NCBI RefSeq assembly: GCF_009856625.1
Contig: NZ_CP047241.1
Location: forward strand, 2,914,001 to 2,978,000
Reading direction: 5' to 3'
DNA from: Aquitalea denitrificans
Lineage (GTDB): Bacteria > Pseudomonadota > Gammaproteobacteria > Burkholderiales > Chromobacteriaceae
DNA length: 64,000 nt
Below the pieces are notes generated by a model. That model was given only the letters and a program-made list of their open reading frames with translations, was not told the origin of the DNA and did not search any database. Position numbers and translations under genes: made by a program. Position 1 is the first letter of the stretch; every line of letters begins with the position of its first letter. Of this stretch, positions 8,691 through 17,320 are shown one piece after another.

Positions 8691-9205
8691 TGAATATTCC
8701 CAATATTGTCGTCATGGGTGTGGCCGGCTGCGGCAAAAGCAGCCTTGGCCAGGCCTTGGCGGCGGCCCTGTCTTCCGTCTACATCGAAGGTGACAGCTTC
8801 CATCCGCCGGAAAACATTGCACGCATGGCTGCCGGCACTCCCCTCACCGATGCCGACCGTGCCGGCTGGTTGACCGTACTGGCCAATCAGCTAGCCCGTG
8901 GCAAGGCACAAGGACAGAGCGTGGTACTGGCCTGCTCAGCACTCAAGCAGCGTTACCGCGACACCTTGCGCCGTGGCGACTCACAGCTGCTGTTTGTGCA
9001 CCTGGCTGGCAGCAAACCGCTGATTGCCGGACGGATGGCGGCGCGCAGCGCGCATTTCATGCCGACATCACTGCTGGACAGTCAGTTTGCTGATCTGGAA
9101 GCACCACACCCCGCTAGCGAAAACGTCATCACGCTGGATATCAGCCAGCCCTTGCCCGACTTACTGCAACAGGTGCTGCAACACATTTCACAACGCACGT
9201 CCTAA
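8690..9205 (+). CDS. gntK: Gluconokinase
   Basis: 171 residues, normal for the thermoresistant GntK family. Walker A is GVAGCGKSS (10-18). Other family blocks are EGDSFHPPENIARMAAGTPLTD, the DRAGWL segment, ACSALKQRYRD and the lid region. It phosphorylates D-gluconate to 6-phosphogluconate for the Entner-Doudoroff or pentose phosphate routes. ATG 8690 gives the expected N-terminus (VVMGVAGCGKS), but it touches operator O2 and has no Shine-Dalgarno. The upstream in-frame ATG at 8651 has none either, so a leaderless mRNA is possible. Confidence 0.92.
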   Translation: MNIPNIVVMGVAGCGKSSLGQALAAALSSVYIEGDSFHPPENIARMAAGTPLTDADRAGWLTVLANQLARGKAQGQSVVLACSALKQRYRDTLRRGDSQLLFVHLAGSKPLIAGRMAARSAHFMPTSLLDSQFADLEAPHPASENVITLDISQPLPDLLQQVLQHISQRTS

Positions 9206-9237
9206 ACACAACAACATCCCGACAGAGGAGAATTCAG

Positions 9238-10563
9238 GTGACTACTCAAAACAAACAGCGCAATCACACGCAACGGCGCTGGCGCATCGGAGGACTGCTG
9301 GGCATCGGTGTGCTGGTCAATTATTTCGATCGCATCAGCCTGTCGGTGGCGGCACCGCAGCTACAACAGGAATTTCATCTCTCCAGCAGTGATCTTGGGC
9401 TGTTGTTCAGCGCGTTTTTCTGGACCTATGCCCTGCTGCAGATTCCGACCGGGCTGATTCTGGACCGCTTCGGTGTAACCCGAGTGGGGCGCTGGGGAGC
9501 ATTACTGTGGGGTGTGGCATCCACCCTGACCGCCTGTGCCGGCGGCTTTGGCGGCATTTTTGCAGCGCGCGCCCTGCTTGGGGTAGCCGAGGCACCTGGA
9601 TTTCCCGTCAGCGCCAAGGCCACCGGCTATTGGTTTCCGCGCCGCGAGCGCGCCATGGCCACCGCCATTTTCGATGCCGCGGCCAAGTTTTCCAATGTCA
9701 TCGGCGTGCCGCTGGTAGCCCTTACCGTGGTGCACCTGGGCTGGCGCTGGGGTTTTGGCCTCACCGCCCTGCTCAGCCTGGCTTACTTCGTGGCCTTTAC
9801 CCTGATTTATCGGGACCCCAGCCAGGACAGCAAACTGTCTGACAGCGAATACCGCTACATCGTGGACGGTGGTGCCGCAGTGGAAGGCATGGGCCAGACC
9901 GGTTCGCTGGCCATGCTGGGATACCTGCTACAGCAGCGCAAGGTGTGGGGCTTGTCCATTGGCTTTGCCGCCTATGGCTATGTGTTCTATCTGTTTTTGA
10001 CCTGGCTGCCCGGCTATCTGGTGCAGACCATGCACATGAGCATCCTGAAGTCGGCCAGCTATGCGGCCATTCCCTGGATATTCGCCACCCTGTCGGATCT
10101 GCTGGTGGGTGGCTGGCTGATCGACCACCTGATTGCCCGCGGCCATGACGAAACCCGTGTCCGCAAGGGCGTGCTGCTGGGTGGCATGCTGCTGGGGCTG
10201 GCAGTATTCGGCACAACAAGCACTACGGACCCGAACATAGCCATCATCTGGATCACCATCGCACTGAGCGGCCTGGCGGCTGCCGCGCCGGTTGGCTGGT
10301 CGCTCCCCTCCTTGATTGCCCCGCGCGGTGGCACCGGTACCGTGGGTGGCATCATGAATTTTGCCAATAACATGATGGGAGCCATCGCTCCTATCGTCAC
10401 CGGTTACATCGTTGGCAGCACCCACTCGTTTACCAATGCCTTTCTGGTAGCCGGGGTGATGCTGATCATCGGTGTGATCGCCTTTGTCTTCCTGCTGGGG
10501 CGTATCGAAGCCATTCCCGAGCCCGCCACCAAAACGGTCTGCCAAGCAAGACAGCAAGGCTGA
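9238..10563 (+). CDS. MFS transporter, anion:cation symporter type (probable sugar-acid/gluconate permease)
   Basis: 441 residues with 12 predicted membrane segments. The N-terminus reads RRWRIGGLLGIGVLVNYFDRISLSVAAPQL, and the conserved DRFG/R motif lies between segments 2 and 3, typical of the ExuT/GudP-like branch that imports hexuronates, glucarate, galactonate or related acids. It starts at GTG 9238 behind GAGGAGA. It follows gntK by 32 nt in the same putative operon, so gluconate is the likely substrate, replacing the usual GntP-type permease. A terminator follows. Confidence 0.85.
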   Translation: MTTQNKQRNHTQRRWRIGGLLGIGVLVNYFDRISLSVAAPQLQQEFHLSSSDLGLLFSAFFWTYALLQIPTGLILDRFGVTRVGRWGALLWGVASTLTACAGGFGGIFAARALLGVAEAPGFPVSAKATGYWFPRRERAMATAIFDAAAKFSNVIGVPLVALTVVHLGWRWGFGLTALLSLAYFVAFTLIYRDPSQDSKLSDSEYRYIVDGGAAVEGMGQTGSLAMLGYLLQQRKVWGLSIGFAAYGYVFYLFLTWLPGYLVQTMHMSILKSASYAAIPWIFATLSDLLVGGWLIDHLIARGHDETRVRKGVLLGGMLLGLAVFGTTSTTDPNIAIIWITIALSGLAAAAPVGWSLPSLIAPRGGTGTVGGIMNFANNMMGAIAPIVTGYIVGSTHSFTNAFLVAGVMLIIGVIAFVFLLGRIEAIPEPATKTVCQARQQG

Positions 10564-10588
10564 CAGCCCGGCTATATTGTGTGTTGCC

Positions 10589-10614
10589 AACGACCCGCCT
10601 GCCGGGTCGTTTTG
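10589..10614 (+). terminator. Rho-independent terminator after the gluconate operon
   Basis: 9-bp perfect stem AACGACCCG (10589-10597) / CGGGTCGTT (10603-10611), 5-nt loop, followed by TTTGC. Lies 25 nt after the transporter stop. Confidence 0.8.
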
Positions 10615-10767
10615 CTGTCAAGGCGTCACCGCCTGCTTCTGCAGCCAGTTTCCTTAAAGCCAGCAGGCTGCAAACATCGTGCCGGCACTGACCTTTCAAC
10701 CGGGCTGATTCCAGCCACCAGATCAGTCAATCACTCCCGCCACACGCAGCCTGAACAAGGAGTCATC

Positions 10768-11271
10768 ATGGAACAACATCAAACTACCGTTTTCATCTAC
10801 AACACCCACGCCGAAGCCGAACAGGCCATCCGCATCCTGGATCGCGCCGGTTTCGACATCAAGCAGCTGTCCATTATTGGCAAGGGTTATCACAGCGAAG
10901 AACACCCGGTAGGTTTCTACACCACGGGTGAAAAAATCAAAACCTGGGGTGGAGTTGGTGCATTCTGGGGCGGCTTGTGGGGCCTGCTGTTTGCTCCGGC
11001 AGTCTTTCTGCTGCCAGGTGTCGGTCTGGTGGCCATGGCCGGGCCCATTGTCACCACACTGGTCAGTGCCGTGGAGGGGGCCGTTGTCGTGGGTGGAATT
11101 TCCGCACTAGCCGCGGCGTTGAGCAAGCTTGGTGTCAGGAAGGAAGACGCAGTGGAATATGAATCTGCACTCAAGGCAGACAAATATGTTCTGCTAGTGC
11201 ATGGTTCAGCCGCCGAGCATGACAAAGCCCAGACCATTCTGAGCAATGCCGACGCCTGGAAAACAAGCTGA
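10768..11271 (+). CDS. General-stress-type protein with glycine-rich membrane-like segment
   Basis: 167 residues from ATG 10768, preceded by AAGGAG. The N-terminus (TTVFIYNTHAEAEQAIRILDRAGFDIKQLSIIGKG) matches the YflT/general-stress-protein-17M fold. Residues 50-115 hold a Gly/Ala/Val-rich hydrophobic stretch (TWGGVGAFWGGLWGLLF...) that may insert in or associate with membrane, and the C-terminus is a second alpha/beta segment (KADKYVLLVHGSAAEHDKA). Such genes are often stress-induced. No biochemical function is known. Single-gene unit closed by a hairpin. Confidence 0.8.
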   Translation: MEQHQTTVFIYNTHAEAEQAIRILDRAGFDIKQLSIIGKGYHSEEHPVGFYTTGEKIKTWGGVGAFWGGLWGLLFAPAVFLLPGVGLVAMAGPIVTTLVSAVEGAVVVGGISALAAALSKLGVRKEDAVEYESALKADKYVLLVHGSAAEHDKAQTILSNADAWKTS

Positions 11272-11277
11272 TCGCCA

Positions 11278-11312
11278 AGGCCGTTGCCGGGCAACACCCT
11301 CGGCAGCGGCCT
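11278..11312. terminator. Hairpin between convergent genes (possible bidirectional terminator)
   Basis: 12-bp arms (11278-11289 with 11301-11312) with one mismatch, sited between the stops of two convergent genes. No U-tract on either side, so function is uncertain. Confidence 0.5.
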
Positions 11313-11317
11313 GATGT

Positions 11318-11608
11318 TCAATCCAGCGCCTGCAGCAGTTTTACCTGTACGGGCGCTGCCAGCTTGTCTGCCACCCAGTTGCGATAGGCCTGGTAGTGCT
11401 GCGAAGCACGATGCGCCTCAACGGCAGCCATGTCCTGATAGCGTTCGAACACATGCAGCATCACTGCATTCTCCTCTTCCTGCAGCACCTGATACAGCTG
11501 GCAGCCGGGCTCGGCCAGACTATCGCGCTGCATGCCGCGCATGGCATCACGTACGGCAGCCACGGTTTCGGGTTTGCATTGCAGCGTGGCAAAGATGAAG
11601 ACGCTCAT
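11318..11608 (-). CDS. Antibiotic-biosynthesis-monooxygenase-fold protein (YgiN-like quinol monooxygenase)
   Basis: 96 residues from the ATG at 11608, which has AAGGAG upstream; the frame stays open 60 nt further but without a better site. Small dimeric ferredoxin-like fold indicated by SVFIFATLQCKPE... GCQLYQVLQEEENAVMLHVFERYQDMAAVEAHRAS.YQAY. Family members act as cofactor-free monooxygenases on quinols or as heme-degrading or structural proteins. The specific substrate cannot be told. Monocistronic and convergent with the stress protein. Confidence 0.83.
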   Translation of the reverse strand: MSVFIFATLQCKPETVAAVRDAMRGMQRDSLAEPGCQLYQVLQEEENAVMLHVFERYQDMAAVEAHRASQHYQAYRNWVADKLAAPVQVKLLQALD

Positions 11609-11835
11609 GATCACTCCTTCTGGCGATAGTCGATGGAACTGAAAGCAGCATTTTACTTGACTGCACACTGGCAGTACTGCGTTGTTGATGGAAATTGCAC
11701 CCGAAACCGATCACAAAACATGGCTCTGACTACAGCGCAAAACCTAGCAACCGCTTGCTGGCATGTCGCCGCAGAGGCTGGTATTGTGACCATTTGATGC
11801 ACCGCATCAGCAGAACAATACGGGAGAAACTGACG

Positions 11836-13017
11836 ATGAAACAACGCGATATCGTGGTCCTGAGCGCAGTGCGCTCGGCTATTGGCGCATTTGGCGGCGC
11901 ACTGAGCCACCTAGAGCCCGCCGACCTTGGTGGCTTGGTGATGAAGGAAGCCGTTGCCCGCTCGGGTGTGGATGCCAGCCTGATCCACCATGTCACGGTA
12001 GGTAACTGCATCCCTACCGAAAGCCGCTACGCCTACGTCGCCCGGCTGGCCTCCATTGCCGCTGGCCTGCCGATGGAGTCGGTTGCCATGGCAGTCAACC
12101 GCCTGTGCGGCTCCGGCCTGCAGGCTGTTGTCTCCAGCGCCCAGGCCATCATGCTGGGTGACTGCGACTATGCCATCGGCGGCGGGGTAGAAGTCATGTC
12201 CCGTGGCGGTTACCTGCTACCACAGCTACGCAGCGGTGCACGCATGGGCGACGTGAAGGCGCTGGACATGATGACCGCGGCGCTCACTGATCCCTTCGGT
12301 GTCGGCCACATGGGCATTACCGCAGAAAACCTGGTGGAAAAATGGCAGCTGACACGTGAAGAACAAGATCAGTTCGCCCTTGTCTCGCAACAGCGTGCCG
12401 CGGCGGCAATTGCCGATGGTCGCTTTGCCTCGCAAATCGTCCCCATCGTCAGCCAGACCCGCAAGGGCGAGGTGGTATTCGATACCGACGAACACCCTCG
12501 CGCCACCACACCGGACTCACTGGCCAAGATGAAACCGGCCTTCAAAAAGGATGGCTCGGTTACCGCCGGCAACGCCTCCGGCATCAATGACGGTGCCGCC
12601 TTCCTGGTACTGGCCAGTGCCGATGCTGCAGCAGCAGCCGGTCACCATCCGATGGCGCGCATTGTGTCTTATGCGGTATGCGGCGTTCCCAATCACATCA
12701 TGGGCGAAGGCCCGATTCCGGCCACCCGCGCCGCGCTGCAACGCGCCGGCCTGAGTCTGGAGCAGATGGACGTAATCGAATCCAACGAAGCCTTTGCTGC
12801 GCAATCGCTGGCAGTGTGCAAGGGGCTGGGGCTGGATCCGGCACGCTGCAACACCAACGGTGGGGCCATCGCACTTGGTCACCCGGTGGGTGCCAGCGGC
12901 GGTGTGATTGCCACCAAGGCGCTATACGAGTTGCAGCGCATCAATGGACGTTATGCACTGGCTACCATGTGTATTGGCGGTGGCCAGGGTATTGCCGTCA
13001 TTTTCGAACGGCTCTGA
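11836..13017 (+). CDS. Acetyl-CoA C-acetyltransferase (thiolase)
   Basis: 393 residues, the standard thiolase II length. Nucleophile C91 lies in NRLCGSGLQAV, H349 in GGAIALGHPVGASGG and C379 in TMCIGGGQG. It condenses two acetyl-CoA to acetoacetyl-CoA or runs in reverse, supporting PHB synthesis or short-chain fatty-acid breakdown. The start at 11836 follows GGGAGAAA; upstream in-frame codons are non-conserved. No phaB or scoAB neighbour is present, so the PhaA versus AtoB role is open. A strong terminator follows. Confidence 0.93.
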   Translation: MKQRDIVVLSAVRSAIGAFGGALSHLEPADLGGLVMKEAVARSGVDASLIHHVTVGNCIPTESRYAYVARLASIAAGLPMESVAMAVNRLCGSGLQAVVSSAQAIMLGDCDYAIGGGVEVMSRGGYLLPQLRSGARMGDVKALDMMTAALTDPFGVGHMGITAENLVEKWQLTREEQDQFALVSQQRAAAAIADGRFASQIVPIVSQTRKGEVVFDTDEHPRATTPDSLAKMKPAFKKDGSVTAGNASGINDGAAFLVLASADAAAAAGHHPMARIVSYAVCGVPNHIMGEGPIPATRAALQRAGLSLEQMDVIESNEAFAAQSLAVCKGLGLDPARCNTNGGAIALGHPVGASGGVIATKALYELQRINGRYALATMCIGGGQGIAVIFERL

Positions 13018-13042
13018 TTCTCCCGACCAGATATCAGCCTGC

Positions 13043-13067
13043 ACCGCCCGCCAGCCGGGCGGTTTTT
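13043..13067 (+). terminator. Rho-independent terminator after thiolase gene
   Basis: 8-bp stem ACCGCCCG (13043-13050) / CGGGCGGT (13056-13063) with loop CCAGC and a run of T to 13067. Confidence 0.88.
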
Positions 13068-13228
13068 CATTGTGCCGTCTGCGCTAGCGCAAGCTAGGCT
13101 GCAATCTCTGCCGTAATCTGCTTTCTTTCCATATAAAATCAGATAATTATCCCGGCATAATCAAACCATAGCCGGTATAGGCCACGCGCCCGTCAAGCTC
13201 ATGACAGACCTCATACCGGAAGGTAGCC

Positions 13229-14266
13229 ATGGCAATACGCAAAGCACTGCTGCTGTTGCTGCTCCTGTTTGTCACTCAGGGACAGGCTGCGCCTGCAGCA
13301 CAAAACTGGGATGGACCAAGAGATGGCCCAGCGCGTCAGCCCGGCCATTATCTGGTGACCTTCATCGCCCAGGATCTGCGCAATGGTGGTATCGGTGGTA
13401 GTTATCGCGCCTTTGCCAGTGCAGCCCGTGTACTGGGCTGGCAGATTCAGATGCTGGATGCACAGGGCAGCGATGTACTGCTGCACAAGGCATTTGCCAG
13501 CGCGATTGCCAGCCGCAGCAACGGCATCATCCTGGGCGGTTTTGAAGCAAGCGAGCTGGCAGAGGAAGTAGCTGCAGCCCAACGTGAGCACATCGTGCTG
13601 CTGGGCTGGCATGCAGCGTCCCGGCCTGGCGTGGTGCCGGGTCTGTTTTTCAATGTCAGTACCGACCCGCAAGAAGTAGCCCGCCGCGCCGCCAACCATG
13701 TCATCCAGCAAAGCGCTGGTAAGGCTGGCGTTGTCATTTTCAATGACGAGCGCTTCGACATTGCCAATAGCAAGACCCGCTACATGCAGGAACTGATTGA
13801 ACACTGCAGCGGCTGCAAGCTGCTTGCCGTCCAGAACATTCCAATCAACCGGGCCGACCAGCGCATGGAAGCCACAGTGCGTCAGCTAAACCAGCGCTAT
13901 GGTCGGCAATGGACCCATACCCTGGCCATCAACGACGTTTATTTCGACGAAATGAACTACCCCTTGCTGCATGCCGGGCGCACCGACATCCGCAATGTCT
14001 CAGCGGGTGACGGCTCCAGTAAGGCAATCAACCGCATCCGTGCCGGCTTGTCCCAGCAAATGGCCACCGTGGCCGAACCCCTGGGCGTACAAGGCTGGCA
14101 GCTGGCCGATGAAATGAATCGTGCCTTTGCCAATGCCAGGCCCAGCGGCTATGTGAGCAAACCCATCCTGATCACCCGCGAGCTGCTACAGCAGCTGGGA
14201 CAACAGGAAATAGACGCTGCCCTGCCTTATCAGCAAGCCTACCGAGCCATCTGGCAGCTGCACTGA
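13229..14266 (+). CDS. Periplasmic substrate-binding protein, ribose/LuxP-like (Peripla_BP_4)
   Basis: 345 residues with an N-terminal signal peptide (KALLLLLLLFVTQGQAAPA, cleavage near 20-22). The remaining sequence fits the type I periplasmic-binding fold: YLVTFIAQDLRNGGIGGSYRAFASAARVLGWQIQ, SRSNGIILGGFE, and a C-terminal AINDVYFDEM segment. Good Shine-Dalgarno (GGAAGGTAG). No ABC ATPase or permease is adjacent, so it may serve a distant transporter or act as a sensor partner like TorT or LuxP. Ligand unknown. Confidence 0.8.
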   Translation: MAIRKALLLLLLLFVTQGQAAPAAQNWDGPRDGPARQPGHYLVTFIAQDLRNGGIGGSYRAFASAARVLGWQIQMLDAQGSDVLLHKAFASAIASRSNGIILGGFEASELAEEVAAAQREHIVLLGWHAASRPGVVPGLFFNVSTDPQEVARRAANHVIQQSAGKAGVVIFNDERFDIANSKTRYMQELIEHCSGCKLLAVQNIPINRADQRMEATVRQLNQRYGRQWTHTLAINDVYFDEMNYPLLHAGRTDIRNVSAGDGSSKAINRIRAGLSQQMATVAEPLGVQGWQLADEMNRAFANARPSGYVSKPILITRELLQQLGQQEIDAALPYQQAYRAIWQLH

Positions 14267-14408
14267 CACGGTCGCAGCAAGCACGATTTCATTCCAGGCC
14301 GCCATGATTGCCCGAATCGATCCCCGCTCGCCCTCATGACCGCTGATATCAAGAATGCATATACAAACAAGTAAATATTATTTTTGTTATATAAAAAACA
14401 GAAATATT

Positions 14409-14432
14409 CTGATTTAAGTTATATAAAATCAG
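14409..14432 (+). promoter_or_regulatory. AT-rich leader with inverted repeat upstream of cysB-like gene
   Basis: CTGATTT (14409-14415) and AAATCAG (14426-14432) form an inverted repeat around TATAT in a strongly AT-rich block (14340-14432), 80 nt before the regulator start. LysR-type regulators often bind such sites to autoregulate; that role is inferred. Confidence 0.4.
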
Positions 14433-14512
14433 GATTGCATCATGGCAGCCCAAACATACCGTGTGACCCCTCCGCCATCCCTGCATGAGCAGACCACCGC
14501 GAGGGGAATCGC

Positions 14513-15442
14513 ATGAACTTTCAGCAACTGCGTATCATTCGTGAAACCGTCCGGCAAAACTTCAACCTGACCGAAGTCGCCAATGCGCTGTACACCTCGC
14601 AATCCGGGGTCAGCAAACACATCAAGGATCTGGAAGATGAACTGGGGGTCGAGCTGTTCGTGCGCAAGGGCAAGCGCTTTCTCGGCCTGACCGACCCAGG
14701 CAAGGAATTGCTGATCATTGTGGAGCGCATGCTGCTGGATGCCGGCAACATCAAGCGTCTGGCCGAGCAATTCAGCCAGCGTGATGAAGGCCAGCTCACC
14801 ATTGCCACCACCCACACCCAGGCCCGCTACGCACTGCCGCAGGTGGTTACCGCGTTCAAGAAAGCCTATCCCAAGGTGCACCTGGTACTGCATCAGGCCA
14901 GCCCGGAAGAGCTGGTACGCCTGCTGCAGTCTGGCGATGCGGATATCGGCATTGCCACCGAAGCCGTGGCCGAAGTCGCAGAACTGGTGTCATTTCCCTA
15001 CTACGGCTGGTATCACAGCGTGATAGCCCCGCCACATCACCCGCTACACCAGCAGCAGCTGTCACTGGAAACCCTGGCCGAATACCCCATTGTCACCTAT
15101 CACCAAGGTTTTACCGGGCGGGCCCAGATCGACCGCGCCTTTGCCCGTGCCGGGCTGGTACCGGATATCGTGATGTCGGCACTGGATGCCGATGTGATCA
15201 AGACTTACGTCGAACTGGAACTGGCGGTGGGCATTGTGGCTTCCATGGCGGTGGACCCGCAACGCGACCAGGCGGTGGCGGTGGTTGCAGGAGAGCCGCT
15301 GTTCGGCCAGCAAACCACCCGCATCGCCATCCGTCGTGGCCACTATCTGCGCAGCTATGCCTACCGGTTTATCGAACTATGCTCGGCGGCCCTGGATGAA
15401 AGCACGGTACGCAGTGCGCTCAGCCCGGCCCTGCAGGACTGA
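14513..15442 (+). CDS. cysB: LysR-family regulator CysB (or Cbl-like)
   Basis: 309 residues. The N-terminus is characteristic of CysB/Cbl rather than general LysR (MNFQQLRIIRETVRQNFNLTEVANALYTSQSGVSKHIKDLEDELG), and the co-inducer-domain motif TIATTHTQARYALP with the Thr/Ser residues used for sulfate or N-acetylserine binding is intact. It controls sulfate assimilation and cysteine synthesis in response to N-acetylserine and sulfur supply. No cys genes are adjacent here. The AT-rich leader suggests autoregulation. Confidence 0.87.
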   Translation: MNFQQLRIIRETVRQNFNLTEVANALYTSQSGVSKHIKDLEDELGVELFVRKGKRFLGLTDPGKELLIIVERMLLDAGNIKRLAEQFSQRDEGQLTIATTHTQARYALPQVVTAFKKAYPKVHLVLHQASPEELVRLLQSGDADIGIATEAVAEVAELVSFPYYGWYHSVIAPPHHPLHQQQLSLETLAEYPIVTYHQGFTGRAQIDRAFARAGLVPDIVMSALDADVIKTYVELELAVGIVASMAVDPQRDQAVAVVAGEPLFGQQTTRIAIRRGHYLRSYAYRFIELCSAALDESTVRSALSPALQD

Positions 15443-15577
15443 TTCGGCCCGTTGGCAGGCCGCACCAGGGCATTACAGGAATTGATGTTTCTTGCCGCAA
15501 GTTGACGTGTCAGACGGGTATTCTGCAGGCTGAATTGCAGAATGCCCGGTCATCGCACCGGCAAGGACTGATGTTTC

Positions 15578-15943
15578 ATGCTCAAGCTGATTGCCCGCCT
15601 TATTTCCCGCCGCAAAGTACTCCCGGCACTGGATCCAGCCAGCGCTGGCAAACTGTGCCAGCAGTTTCTTCCCGACGTGCAGTCTCTGTGCCAGCAAAGA
15701 CTCAACACCATACATGGCACCGTGCCGGTCAAACTGTCGCTGCGCAGCGAAGACAGCATGAATCTGTACGAGCGGGCCTGCCTTTATCTGGAATTTGGCG
15801 AATGGTACAAGGCAGTCGCCCTGCTGGAAGCCGCGGCCCAGCGCCTGCATGCCCACTCCCCCAGCGCGGCCTTGGGCCTGATGCAGCTGAGCCGCAACAT
15901 GCGCAGCGCCGAGCGCAAGTTGCGGGAACTTCCAGGCCATTGA
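15578..15943 (+). CDS. Small hypothetical protein
   Basis: 121 residues, not recognised. The N-terminal 15 residues are amphipathic and basic (MLKLIARLISRRKVL). Residues 60-100 (NLYERACLYLEFGEWYKAVALLEAAAQRL) look like a single TPR-like helix pair. Two Cys (27, 38) but no metal motif. No clear Shine-Dalgarno at the ATG. Chosen over overlapping frames on composition; moderate confidence that it is expressed. Confidence 0.55.
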   Translation: MLKLIARLISRRKVLPALDPASAGKLCQQFLPDVQSLCQQRLNTIHGTVPVKLSLRSEDSMNLYERACLYLEFGEWYKAVALLEAAAQRLHAHSPSAALGLMQLSRNMRSAERKLRELPGH

Positions 15944-16058
15944 TATGGTCTGCCGTGCAGGCTTGACCTGCTGGCCAGGACGGGTAACATCCGCAGCCAC
16001 CACTTTTTTTCAAACCGTGCTGCGGTCCTGGCTTGCAGCACACCGCTAGTTGATTTTA

Positions 16059-16613
16059 ATGTTTTCACACACTCGCCTGACCACTGCACTTGCCCTTGGC
16101 ACCGTGCTGTCCTGTAGTTTTTCCATCCCCGCGCATGCCGACTCGCTATGGGAAAGCGCCCGTAACGAGGTACAGCATGTTTGGGATGACGGCACGCTGG
16201 ATGCCTACCTGCCGCTGAACACCTACCACATGCGCTGGGCCTACACCAAAGAGAAGATTGCCGAATTTAACGAAAATCCATGGGGCTTCGGTCTGGGCCG
16301 CAGCCTGCGCGATGACAACGACAACTGGCATGCACTGTATGCCATGGCATTTCTGGATTCCCACAAGGAAGTGGAGCCCATCGTCGGTTATGCCTATACC
16401 CATCCCTTTGCCCGTGCCGGTGAATGGCGTGCAGAAATCGGCTACACCGCCTTCATCACTTCGCGTACCGATACCCTGCACTCCTTCCCCTTCCCGGGTG
16501 TACTGCCACTGGTGGGCATAAGCTATGGCAAGTTCACCATCAACAGCACCTACATTCCCGGCGGCAAGGGCAATGGCAATGTGTTGTTCACTTTTGCCCA
16601 CTATAATTTCTGA
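16059..16613 (+). CDS. pagP: Lipid A palmitoyltransferase PagP
   Basis: 184 residues from ATG 16059 with a signal peptide ending at about AHA-DS (25-28). The outer-membrane barrel enzyme is recognised by YLPLNTYHMRWAYTKEKI, ENPWGFGLGRSL and AMAFLDSHKEVEPIVGYAY. Catalytic residues of the characterised enzyme map to H57, D100 and S101, all present. It moves a palmitate from a phospholipid to lipid A and protects against cationic peptides. The C-terminal aromatic residue (Phe) fits an outer-membrane insertion signal. No PhoPQ genes are nearby. Confidence 0.93.
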   Translation: MFSHTRLTTALALGTVLSCSFSIPAHADSLWESARNEVQHVWDDGTLDAYLPLNTYHMRWAYTKEKIAEFNENPWGFGLGRSLRDDNDNWHALYAMAFLDSHKEVEPIVGYAYTHPFARAGEWRAEIGYTAFITSRTDTLHSFPFPGVLPLVGISYGKFTINSTYIPGGKGNGNVLFTFAHYNF

Positions 16614-16799
16614 GTGGCTACCGGGCTGGGCACCCTGTGCAGCTGCACCTGCCGGCCCCATGCCCCGCTTCATGTAAAGCATGTTAAACGGGGCTAAATG
16701 ACTTCACTTCACTCAAAGCCATGTAAAGCCTGACGCAGCCTGCTTGTGACGCAATACGCCGCTGATTAAGGTAGGCGCATTGTTCATCATCAATGCAGA

Positions 16800-17186
16800 A
16801 TGATCATGCGACACACACTCTTTGCCGGCGCCGCGCTGGCCCTGCTGCTAAGCAATCACATTTACGCCGCAGACACCTCTGCCCCTAGCGATACCCCGCC
16901 AGCACACCGCTGCCATGCCGAGCGCCACGACACCTCGGCACCGGCTGGCGAACATTGCGCCAAGCACGGTCCGCACGGCGCAGACGAGCACGACCGCTTC
17001 ATGCCACCGCCACACGAGCCGCCCTTGGCTGCAGTCAAGGCCTGCATTGGCAAGAAGGTGGGCCACAAAACCACCATTTTCTTCAACGGCGACAGCATTC
17101 CGGCGGTATGCCAGCACTATGACGGCATGGTTCTGGCCCAGCCCTTGCAGCCACGGCATCCGGATTCAGAAGCAATCCCTCACTGA
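16800..17186 (+). CDS. Small secreted histidine-rich protein
   Basis: 128 residues; the start could also be ATG 16806, and neither has a good Shine-Dalgarno. The signal peptide ends near IYAAD. The mature part is rich in His (many HxxH, HG and HE steps between residues 35 and 75), with Asp/Glu and Pro, then a short conserved-looking C-terminal segment (AAVKACIGKKVGHKTTIFFNG) with Cys at 83 and 105. The His-rich part suggests periplasmic metal binding (Zn, Ni or Cu) by analogy. Function not established. Confidence 0.65.
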   Translation: MIMRHTLFAGAALALLLSNHIYAADTSAPSDTPPAHRCHAERHDTSAPAGEHCAKHGPHGADEHDRFMPPPHEPPLAAVKACIGKKVGHKTTIFFNGDSIPAVCQHYDGMVLAQPLQPRHPDSEAIPH

Positions 17187-17206
17187 GCCACCAAAACACT
17201 CTGCAG

Positions 17207-17243
17207 ACGTAACAAGGCCGGGCTATGCCCGGCCTTGTTACGT
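17207..17243. terminator. Long perfect hairpin, probable terminator
   Basis: 17-bp perfect inverted repeat (17207-17223 with 17227-17243) and loop TAT, 20 nt after the His-rich gene. The tail is TTGTTACG within the stem, so it is a strong hairpin without a classical U-tract. Confidence 0.65.
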
Positions 17244-17320
17244 CCATGCCGCCCATGCGGCGTGCCAAAGCAACATGCCCTTGTGCTAGGCTGTCACTCC
17301 CACCCGGACCGGAGCCTTTC

